Shown here in pieces: positions 57,465 through 64,000 of a stretch of 64,000 nt of DNA; position 1 is the stretch's first letter, and each line of letters opens with the position of its first letter. Position numbers and translations under genes: made by a program. Below the pieces are notes generated by a model. That model saw only the letters and a list, made by a program, of their open reading frames with translations, was not told where the DNA came from and made no database searches. The DNA comes from Qipengyuania pacifica (lineage in GTDB: Bacteria; Pseudomonadota; Alphaproteobacteria; Sphingomonadales; Sphingomonadaceae). The stretch is from positions 1 through 64,000 of the forward strand of contig NZ_JAHWXO010000005.1 in NCBI RefSeq assembly GCF_019857205.1. The letters run 5' to 3'.

Positions 57465-57991
57465 TATCTTTCCCGGAGGCGGGGCATCAGTTCGACGAAG
57501 TTGCAGGGACGGTGGCGGCTGTCGAGCTGGTGCGCAAGGATGCGGTCCCAGCCGTCTTTCACTGCGCCGTTCGAGCCGGGCAGGGCGAAGATATAGGTGC
57601 CGCGGGCGAGCACGGCGCAGGCGCGGCTCTGGACGGTGCTGGTGCCGATGGTTTCGTAACTGATCCAGCGGAAGAGTTCGCCGAAACCGGGAATGTCCTT
57701 GCTTTTGACCTTGTCGAGCGCTTCGGGCGTCACGTCGCGGCCGGTGAGGCCGGTGCCACCGGTTGTGATGACGCAATCGATCTGTTCGTCGTCGATCCAG
57801 CGATGAAGGTGCGCGGCGAGCTGGTTCACATCGTCGCGGCTGATATCGCGATCGGCGAGTTCGTGGCCAGCATCTGCGATGCGCCGGGCCAGAATATCGC
57901 CCGACGTGTCATCGGCCGAGGTGCGCGTGTCGGATACGGTCAGCAGCGCGATACGCACTGGCTTGAAGGTGCGGCTTTCGTCGATTGGCAT
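57464..57991 (-). CDS. moaB: Molybdenum cofactor biosynthesis protein B
   Basis: A 175-residue MoaB/MogA-type adenylyltransferase. The family words are [59 protein letters not shown], and [15 protein letters not shown]. It adenylylates molybdopterin before metal insertion. The ATG at 57991 follows the transglycosylase stop by 11 bases. No other mo-co genes are in the window. Confidence 0.95.
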   Translation of the reverse strand: MPIDESRTFKPVRIALLTVSDTRTSADDTSGDILARRIADAGHELADRDISRDDVNQLAAHLHRWIDDEQIDCVITTGGTGLTGRDVTPEALDKVKSKDIPGFGELFRWISYETIGTSTVQSRACAVLARGTYIFALPGSNGAVKDGWDRILAHQLDSRHRPCNFVELMPRLRER

Positions 57992-58002
57992 AAGCGTGTT
58001 CC

Positions 58003-59721
58003 TTACCTGGCCCGCGGAAACATGGGCCAGTCGTTTTCGGCCAGATCGACCCTGCTTGGCGCATCGGCATCCGCCTGGCGCAGATACATCCAGTAATTGC
58101 GCATCACGATGGCGACGTAGCCGCGCGTTTCCCAATAGGGGATGCTTTCCATGTAGAGCAGCGGATCGCCCTGATCGCGGATTTCACTTTCCCAGCGCGA
58201 AACGGGCGTGGGTCCGGCATTGTAAGCCGCCATGACCTTGGGCAGCTTGCCCTGCGTAAAATTGGACGAATTGAGGGATTCCAGCGTGCGCTGGCCGAAC
58301 GCGAGATTGACGGCCGGGTCCTTCAGATCCGCGCCCGAGCTCATGTTGATCGATGCGGCATATTCCCGCTGCGTGATCGGCATGATCTGCATCAGCCCGA
58401 TGGCACCGGCCGGGCTGACCACGGTTTCGCGAAAGTTCGATTCCTGCAAGGCATGGGCGAAGGCGAGGGCAGGGTCCACGCGCCATCCACCGACCGGTGC
58501 GCGGAAGGTGACCGGATAGCGCAGGCTGGGATGTGCCCCTTCGCCGCGCGGAGCATTATAGGCCATGAAGGTCTGCGCACCCGTGAGGCCTAGCGCACGC
58601 GAGAGCCGCGACAATGCGCCGTAATCCTTCGGGTCGCCCGTGCGGACCAGCCAGACGAGATCGTCCGCCGCCGCATCGCGCCGCCCGACTTCCGCCAGCA
58701 TGACGGCCTGCCGGACTGCATCTTCCTTGCGCAGATGTTCCCAATCGGCCTGTGTCAGATCGGGCAAGGCGTGGGTGCGCGGCAGGTCACGGCCCATCTG
58801 TTCGTGGGCCAGCATGCCGTAGAGGGTTTCCGGGAAGCGCGCAGCGCCGCGCAGTTGTTCGGCCGCCTTTTCAGGGAAGCGGCAGCGGATGAAAGACCGG
58901 CTGGCCCAGTAATGCGCCGCTGCGGTCAGTTCGGGATTGGCGGAGCCGGACGCGCTGCGCTGGAAGGCTTCTGCGGCCTTGTCGCAATCGCCCAGCCGCC
59001 ATGCGGCGAGCCCGGCGACCCAATCGCCTTCGGCGACCCAGGCACCACTGCCGCCATCGCGGGTCGTATCCGCCATGGCCCAGGCCTGCGCGTCCTGATT
59101 TTCGATGTAGTAGCTGAAAGCGACGCGGTAGCGCCATTCCGCCCGCGCATGGCGCGACAGTGTGGCATCCACGCCGTCCAGCAGCAGGCGGGCACCATTC
59201 GGATCGTCATTGGTGATGCGTTCGAGGATCGCGGCCTTCACGCTTTCGGGCATCGTCCCGTCGTTGACCGAACTGGGCCGGATACGCTTGGTCGACCCGG
59301 GCTGGCGGACGAGATCGCGCGCCGGGCGCAGATAGGGCGGGTTCACGAGCCCGCGCGTCTGGCCAAGGCGGACGATCGATTCCGCCTGTGGCAGCGCGGA
59401 ATAGCGTGACAGCCAGCTTTCGATGCGCGGCAGTTCGATGCGCGGACTTTGCGGATGGAGGTAATAGGTCGCCAGTGCCGCGCCGTGGAGCGGGCCGTCA
59501 TCGCGACTGGCCAGCATGACCTCGACCCTGTCCCAGTTCTGGCTGTCGATCGCTTCGAACAGCGAGCCGTAATAGGCGCGGTCGTCCTGCGAGAGGAGCT
59601 GCGGGAGGGAAGCTGCGTGCGACCGGGTGAAATATTCCACGCTGCCCTGCGCAAGGGCCGGGGCCGCGTGGAGGGAGGTGGTGGCGGCCAAAGCGGCGGC
59701 GGCGAAAATGCGAAGGGTCAT
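58003..59721 (-). CDS. Lytic murein transglycosylase, Slt70-like
   Basis: A 572-residue periplasmic enzyme with a signal peptide (IFAAAALAATTSLHAAPALA). A long alpha-superhelical U-domain of short helical repeats (about residues 30-400) precedes the SLT catalytic domain. The catalytic Glu lies in AHALQESNFRETVVSPAGAI, followed by GLMQIMP and VMAAYNAGPTPVSRW. It cleaves peptidoglycan with 1,6-anhydro formation. The ATG shares one base with the UDG-like stop. Confidence 0.93.
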   Translation of the reverse strand: MTLRIFAAAALAATTSLHAAPALAQGSVEYFTRSHAASLPQLLSQDDRAYYGSLFEAIDSQNWDRVEVMLASRDDGPLHGAALATYYLHPQSPRIELPRIESWLSRYSALPQAESIVRLGQTRGLVNPPYLRPARDLVRQPGSTKRIRPSSVNDGTMPESVKAAILERITNDDPNGARLLLDGVDATLSRHARAEWRYRVAFSYYIENQDAQAWAMADTTRDGGSGAWVAEGDWVAGLAAWRLGDCDKAAEAFQRSASGSANPELTAAAHYWASRSFIRCRFPEKAAEQLRGAARFPETLYGMLAHEQMGRDLPRTHALPDLTQADWEHLRKEDAVRQAVMLAEVGRRDAAADDLVWLVRTGDPKDYGALSRLSRALGLTGAQTFMAYNAPRGEGAHPSLRYPVTFRAPVGGWRVDPALAFAHALQESNFRETVVSPAGAIGLMQIMPITQREYAASINMSSGADLKDPAVNLAFGQRTLESLNSSNFTQGKLPKVMAAYNAGPTPVSRWESEIRDQGDPLLYMESIPYWETRGYVAIVMRNYWMYLRQADADAPSRVDLAENDWPMFPRAR

Positions 59722-60503
59722 CAAGTCCAGTCCAGCCATCGGTTCCAGAAAGTTTCCCGCCGGGCGGCCGAGCGGGCAAGGTTGCGCAGGTCGGGGGCGG
59801 CGAGCAGGGGGTAGATCTTGCCGTCACAGTCCAGCGAAAGGGGGTCGCGCGCATCTTCGGGCGTCTTGCCGAAAAGCGCGAGTTGCGCGCGTCCGAACAG
59901 GATCACGCGCTGCGGGGCGGCGAGCGCGATATGGGCCCTGACGATTTCGCCCAGACCGGCACCTGCGAGCTGACCCCAATCGGGCAGGGCCATTGGGGTC
60001 GGAAGGGCGCTGGCGATGTAGGCTTCGTGCTGGGCTATTCCCATTGCCGCGAGCATGGCATCGACGAATTTGGCGGCGCCGCCCGTCAGCAGTCCTTCGG
60101 CATCGTCATCGAAGGGCTGGGGCAGCAGCAGCATCAGCTTCGCGCCTGCCACGCCCCGCGGGGGAACGCGCCGATCGAGCGCGCCATCCGCCAGCGAAGC
60201 TTCCGACATCCACCATTCGCGAAATTTTTCGAGCGTGTCGGGAAGGGCGGAGCGATCGATCTGTGTGGCCGCACCTTCGCCCTGTTCGAGCGCGCGTTGC
60301 AGCGGGGTCTTGCGCTGTACCGGGGGCGGTGCGGGCGGAGGAGGAGCCGTTACGGCATCGTCGGCCTCCGGCTCGATCAGCCAGCCACTCGGCTCGTCCA
60401 GAAAATCGGCATCGACGCCAGCCTCGCGCCACCAGTCGAGCGCGCCTTCCAGGCTTTCGAGCGCCGTGACATCGCGCGAATTCGGGGGATCGGCATGCAT
60501 CAT
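59721..60503 (-). CDS. Uracil-DNA-glycosylase-superfamily-like protein
   Basis: A 260-residue protein whose N-terminal 110 residues are a Pro/Ala-rich, poorly conserved linker. The C-terminal part resembles family 4 UDG: LMLLLPQPFDDDAEGLLTGG, AAKFVDAMLAAMGI and AAPQRVILFGRAQLALFGK. The GEAPG-type active-site words are degenerate, so activity is doubtful. It is not a textbook enzyme. The start is ATG 60503 or 60500, with ETF-QO reading away on the other strand. Confidence 0.65.
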   Translation of the reverse strand: MMHADPPNSRDVTALESLEGALDWWREAGVDADFLDEPSGWLIEPEADDAVTAPPPPAPPPVQRKTPLQRALEQGEGAATQIDRSALPDTLEKFREWWMSEASLADGALDRRVPPRGVAGAKLMLLLPQPFDDDAEGLLTGGAAKFVDAMLAAMGIAQHEAYIASALPTPMALPDWGQLAGAGLGEIVRAHIALAAPQRVILFGRAQLALFGKTPEDARDPLSLDCDGKIYPLLAAPDLRNLARSAARRETFWNRWLDWT

Positions 60504-60582
60504 TACTTGGGCGCGGGTCTTGACCTCTAAAGCGCCACCAATCAAGGCATTCGCAACAGTAAAGCGACGAAAAGAGAGAGAC

Positions 60583-62229
60583 ATGAGCGAACGCGAATCC
60601 ATGCCCTGCGATGTCGTGATCATCGGCGGAGGCCCGGCAGGCCTCGCCGCGGCGATCCGGCTGAAGCAAGTGAACGCGGAACTCGAAGTCGTGGTGCTCG
60701 AAAAGGGCAGCGAAATCGGCGCGCATATCCTGTCGGGCGCTGTGGTGGATCCGCGTGCGCTGGACGAACTGCTGCCCGAATGGCGCGACCAGGGCTGCCC
60801 GATGGCGGAAACCCCCGTGACGGAGAACCACCACTGGGTGCTGTCCGAAAGCGGAAAATCCGACCTTCCCGAGATGTTGCTGCCGCCATTCATGAGCAAT
60901 CACGGCAATTATACCGGATCGCTGGGCAATATGTGTCGCTGGCTGGCCGAGCAGGCCGAAGCTCTGGGCGTGATGGTATTCCCCGGCTTTCCCGCCGCAG
61001 AAGTGCTGTTCGACGACAAGGGTGCGGTGACCGGTATCGTCACGCAGGACATGGGCATCGCCGAGGATGGCAGCCACAAGGCCGATTACCAGCCGGGCAT
61101 GGAAATCCATGCGAAATACACCCTTTTCGCTGAAGGGGCGCGTGGCAATCTGACCAAGCAGATGAAGGCGAAATTCGACCTCGAGGCCGATTGCGAACCG
61201 CAGGTCTACGGTCTCGGCGTCAAGGAATTGTGGGACATCGATCCGGCCAAGCACGAGCCCGGCCGCGTGATCCATACGCAAGGCTGGCCGCTGAGCGAAA
61301 CCGGCACCTGGGGCGGGGGCTTCCTCTATCACCAGGCCAACGGTCAGGTGGCGCTCGGCTTCGTGACCGCGCTCGATTACGCCAATCCCTATGTGTCGCC
61401 CTATCAGGAATTCCAGCGCTGGAAGCACCATCCGGACATTGCCGCGATCCTCGAAGGTGGCAAGCGCGTGTCCTATGGCGGGCGCGTGATCAACGAAGGC
61501 GGCTGGCAATCCGTGCCCAAGCTCGCCTTTCCCGGCGGCGCGCTGATCGGTTGCTCGGCCGGGTTCGTGAACGTCCCGCGCATCAAGGGCAGCCACACCG
61601 CGATGAAGAGCGGGATGCTGGCCGCGGAGAGCATCGCTGCGGCGATCGCCGCCGGTAGCGAGCATACCGAGCTGATGGATTACGATGCCGCCGTGCGCGA
61701 CAGCTGGATCGCAGACGAGCTCAAGAAGGTGAAGAACGCGCAGCCCGCCGTCGCCAAGTGGGGCGAGGATCTGGGTACGGTCATTGCGGGCATCGACATG
61801 TGGATGCGCACCCTGAAGATCGGACTGCCGATCACGATGAAGCATCACCGCGATTACGAGATGCTGGAGCGCGCCGACAACTTCAAGCCGATCGCCTATC
61901 CCAAGCCCGACGGTGTACTGAGCTTCGACCGGCTTACCAATGTCAGCTTCAGCTACACCAACCATGCCGAAGATCAGCCGTGTCACCTCAAGGTCGCGGA
62001 CATGGAACTGCAGCGCGAGAGCGAGTTGGAGATCTTCGCAGGACCGTCTGCACGGTACTGCCCGGCGGGCGTGTACGAATGGATCCTGGAAGAAGGCGCG
62101 GAGCCCAAGTTCCAGATCAATTCGCAGAACTGCATCCACTGCAAGACGTGCGACATCAAGGATCCGAACCAGAATATCACCTGGGTTACACCCGAAGGCG
62201 GCGGCGGGCCGAACTATCCGAATATGTGA
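60583..62229 (+). CDS. Electron-transfer flavoprotein:ubiquinone oxidoreductase
   Basis: A 548-residue protein passing electrons from fatty- and amino-acid oxidation to ubiquinone. The FAD motif is VVIIGGGPAGLAAAI (about 11-25). The words GAHILSGAVVDPRALDEL and FPGGALIGCSAGFVNVPRIK are typical of ETF-QO. The C-terminal ferredoxin-like part has Cys residues in ARYCPAGVYEW and NCIHCKTCDIKDPNQN for a 4Fe-4S cluster. AGAGAG precedes the ATG. The partner etfAB genes are not in the window. Confidence 0.95.
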   Translation: MSERESMPCDVVIIGGGPAGLAAAIRLKQVNAELEVVVLEKGSEIGAHILSGAVVDPRALDELLPEWRDQGCPMAETPVTENHHWVLSESGKSDLPEMLLPPFMSNHGNYTGSLGNMCRWLAEQAEALGVMVFPGFPAAEVLFDDKGAVTGIVTQDMGIAEDGSHKADYQPGMEIHAKYTLFAEGARGNLTKQMKAKFDLEADCEPQVYGLGVKELWDIDPAKHEPGRVIHTQGWPLSETGTWGGGFLYHQANGQVALGFVTALDYANPYVSPYQEFQRWKHHPDIAAILEGGKRVSYGGRVINEGGWQSVPKLAFPGGALIGCSAGFVNVPRIKGSHTAMKSGMLAAESIAAAIAAGSEHTELMDYDAAVRDSWIADELKKVKNAQPAVAKWGEDLGTVIAGIDMWMRTLKIGLPITMKHHRDYEMLERADNFKPIAYPKPDGVLSFDRLTNVSFSYTNHAEDQPCHLKVADMELQRESELEIFAGPSARYCPAGVYEWILEEGAEPKFQINSQNCIHCKTCDIKDPNQNITWVTPEGGGGPNYPNM

Positions 62230-62238
62230 TTCCGCGTA

Positions 62239-62514
62239 ATGTGGCGGGCTTATATCGCTTGGATTGATAGGGATTTAGGGACTGGCTGGCCTTCAATGAA
62301 TGGCTGGTCCTCTTTGGTCGCGTTCGTGCCAGTCACCTTGGTAATCATTTTCTCGCTCATCGTGCATCCGGATGACAAGCCCGGTCTTGTAGAATTGGTC
62401 GTTGTAGTCGTGCCGATGGTCATTCTCTTCACGATCTGGAGCTGGCGAGTTTACCTTGCCGCAATGCGACAGGTCGCTGCCATCAGGAATGGCGAAGCGG
62501 ATAAGGACGAGTAG
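62239..62514 (+). CDS. Small membrane protein of unknown function
   Basis: A 91-residue protein with two hydrophobic segments (LVAFVPVTLVIIFSLIV and LVVVVVPMVILFTIWSW). It starts nine bases after the ETF-QO stop at ATG 62239 with a weak ribosome binding site. I do not recognise a family. It ends 10 bases before ispE, so it may be carried in a three-gene unit. Confidence 0.55.
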   Translation: MWRAYIAWIDRDLGTGWPSMNGWSSLVAFVPVTLVIIFSLIVHPDDKPGLVELVVVVVPMVILFTIWSWRVYLAAMRQVAAIRNGEADKDE

Positions 62515-62524
62515 GACGAAAATC

Positions 62525-63331
62525 GTGCGCGAAACCGCCTACGCCAAGATCAACCTCGCGCTCCATGTCCGCAGGCGGCGGGATGATGGCTATCATGAGC
62601 TTGAGACGCTGTTTGCCTTCGTCGATGCGGGGGACGTGCTGACAGCAACCAGCGCTGCGCAGGACGCCGTGACGGTCATGGGCGAGTTCGCGGGCGGTCT
62701 CGACAATCCGTTCGACAATCTGGTGGCAAAAGCGCTGGGCAAGGTCCCGCGCGCCGACGGGCTCAGGATCACGCTGGAGAAAAACCTCCCTGTTGCAGCG
62801 GGGCTCGGTGGGGGCTCGGCGGATGCCGGGGCCGTTTTTCGCATCGTGAAAGAGCTTCATGGTTTGCCGGACGACTGGCACGAGCGCGCAACTGCACTGG
62901 GCGCGGATGTACCCGCTTGTGTCGAAAGTCGTACCTGTATCGGGCGCGGCACCGGCACCGAACTCGAACCGGCAGATGACAGTCTGGCGGGCACACCCGT
63001 TCTGCTGGTAAACCCGCGCGTCCCGCTGTCCACTGGGCCGGTGTTCAGGCATTGGGACGAGAAGGATCGCGGCACCTTGCCCGATGGCGATGCCCGCACG
63101 ATCACTCTCGAAGGGCGAAACGATCTCGACGCACCCGCCCTTTCGCTGTGCCCGCAGATCGGCGGGGTACTTGCCGCTTTGCGCGGAACTTCGCCGTTTC
63201 TCGCCCGTATGTCGGGTTCGGGCGCGACCTGTTTCGCGCTGTTCGATGACAAGGCAGCGCGGGACGAGGCGGCGGATCGCATGGCCGCCGACCATCCCGG
63301 CTGGTGGCAGATGCGAGGAAAGCTCAGATGA
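62525..63331 (+). CDS. ispE: 4-diphosphocytidyl-2-C-methyl-D-erythritol kinase
   Basis: A 268-residue GHMP kinase of the MEP isoprenoid pathway. It opens RETAYAKINLALHVRRRRDD. The ATP loop is NLPVAAGLGGGSADAGAVF, and the third motif is ARMSGSGATCFALF. The start is GTG 62525 after AGGAC. The stop overlaps the next gene by four bases. Isoprenoid precursors made this way feed ubiquinone and carotenoids. Confidence 0.95.
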   Translation: MRETAYAKINLALHVRRRRDDGYHELETLFAFVDAGDVLTATSAAQDAVTVMGEFAGGLDNPFDNLVAKALGKVPRADGLRITLEKNLPVAAGLGGGSADAGAVFRIVKELHGLPDDWHERATALGADVPACVESRTCIGRGTGTELEPADDSLAGTPVLLVNPRVPLSTGPVFRHWDEKDRGTLPDGDARTITLEGRNDLDAPALSLCPQIGGVLAALRGTSPFLARMSGSGATCFALFDDKAARDEAADRMAADHPGWWQMRGKLR

Positions 63332-64000
63332 TCGACGGTCGGCCCTATCGCCAGGTGAATGTGGACGACATTCGACCCGGCGGATTGCTGGTAGTGGCCG
63401 ATCACGCATCGAACCATGTTCCAGCGGGCATCGAGCTGGGGATCGATCCCAAGCTGATGAACGATCATATTGCGATCGATATCGGGGTGGAAGGCGTGGC
63501 GGATCGTCTTGCCCGCCGCCACGATCTACCTGTGCACATCGCCACCGTGAGCCGTCTCGTTTGCGATTTTCACCGCAAGGAGAACGAACCAGCCGTTGTT
63601 CCGACGACCAGCGACGGGCACCTGATCCCGGGTAATATCGGCGCAGATGTGGAAATGCGGCTCGCACGTTATCATCGACCATATCACGACGCTTTGGCGG
63701 CGCTGATCGAACGCGCCCGGCCGCGTATGCTGGTGGCAGTTCACAGCTTCACGCCTAGCCTGGCAACCAGCGATGAAGAGCGACCCTGGGAAGTCGCCCT
63801 GCTGTACAATCAGGATGAGAGAGCGGCGCAACATGCCATTCGGCTGTTTCGCGAACAGGGCCTGACAGTGGGCGACAACCAGCCCTATTCGGGCAAACAG
63901 CTCAACGCCACGATGGATCGCCATGCCGAGGCGAATGGCATTCCCTATTGCACGGTCGAGATACGACAGGATCAGATCGATACGGCCGCAGGGCAGGCGC
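63328..64000 (+). CDS. N-formylglutamate amidohydrolase-like protein, cut by window edge
   Basis: Two hundred twenty-four codons are visible; the C-terminus runs past base 64000. The ATG overlaps the ispE stop (ATGA). The fold and catalytic words fit the FGase-type family: VADHASNHVPAGIELG, AIDIGVEGVADRLARRHDLP, VSRLVCDFHR, VAVHSFTPSL and DNQPYSGKQLNATMDRHAEA. Typical members hydrolyse N-formylglutamate in histidine degradation, but no hut gene is nearby, so the substrate may differ. Confidence 0.85.
   Translation, partial: MIDGRPYRQVNVDDIRPGGLLVVADHASNHVPAGIELGIDPKLMNDHIAIDIGVEGVADRLARRHDLPVHIATVSRLVCDFHRKENEPAVVPTTSDGHLIPGNIGADVEMRLARYHRPYHDALAALIERARPRMLVAVHSFTPSLATSDEERPWEVALLYNQDERAAQHAIRLFREQGLTVGDNQPYSGKQLNATMDRHAEANGIPYCTVEIRQDQIDTAAGQA

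Noticed and set aside
60106-62139. A 677-codon frame antisense to the ETF-QO gene
   Set aside because: Antisense shadow without domains; the ETF-QO reading is unambiguous.

Overview
The window is high-GC DNA packed with short-gap and overlapping genes of alphaproteobacterial type. The best guess is a sphingomonad of the Erythrobacteraceae group. The reasons are a two-subunit 2-oxoglutarate:ferredoxin oxidoreductase beside aerobic respiratory genes, a lipoprotein class B3 metallo-beta-lactamase, a PA0069-type radical SAM gene, Sphingomonadales-style HTH hypothetical genes, and candidate CtrA and EcfG sites. This taxonomic call is inference; no rRNA gene, tRNA gene or marker search supports it.

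Layout. Bases 1-480 are visibly poorer in GC and look like the edge of an accessory island. They hold two small minus-strand genes that share a G-(D/N)-V-x-G-R-D motif, one cut by the window edge. A decayed-looking stretch and an HTH protein with an internal 36-bp repeat follow. Bases 1976-5582 hold a Tad/Flp-pilus-like set: a von Willebrand A protein and two TadE-like pseudopilins. Bases 5619-9093 are the proline pathway, with proC-proA facing proB. Next come bamD, a GGDEF remnant, recN, ligA, a CinA-like gene and a serine beta-lactamase-like gene. A minus-strand chain follows (SDR, B3 metallo-beta-lactamase, prmA, DUF2459). sdhC-sdhD-sdhA come next without sdhB, then an M20 peptidase, a HExxH lipoprotein, a secreted cyclophilin and a ClpP-like protein. 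The BlaI/BlaR1 pair lies at 25174-27248.

From 27 to 49 kb are ypfJ, 3-hydroxybutyrate dehydrogenase, guaB, an RsmB-type methyltransferase, a TPR protein, a Nudix hydrolase, an HSL-type esterase, korAB, a calcium-binding lipoprotein, a YdjM-like membrane protein, a PAP2 phosphatase, photolyase, cfa, a second serine-hydrolase lipoprotein, a PilZ protein, an SDR, purF and the LolCE/LolD lipoprotein exporter. From 49 to 64 kb are gpx, dnaE, an acyl-CoA ligase with a DUF1330 partner, a radical SAM protein, a second HTH paralogue, moaB, a Slt-type transglycosylase, a UDG-like protein, ETF-quinone oxidoreductase, ispE and the start of an N-formylglutamate amidohydrolase-like gene.

Most of the window is ordinary core metabolism, DNA repair and envelope biology. 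The points most worth a second look are these: the small-gene pair at the left edge; the two HTH paralogues, both with odd flanking open frames; a dispersed element with paired GTCAAC words shared by two intergenic regions; a proC that seems to start at ATT; and a candidate EcfG promoter together with a Shine-Dalgarno-masking stem upstream of the EF-hand lipoprotein.
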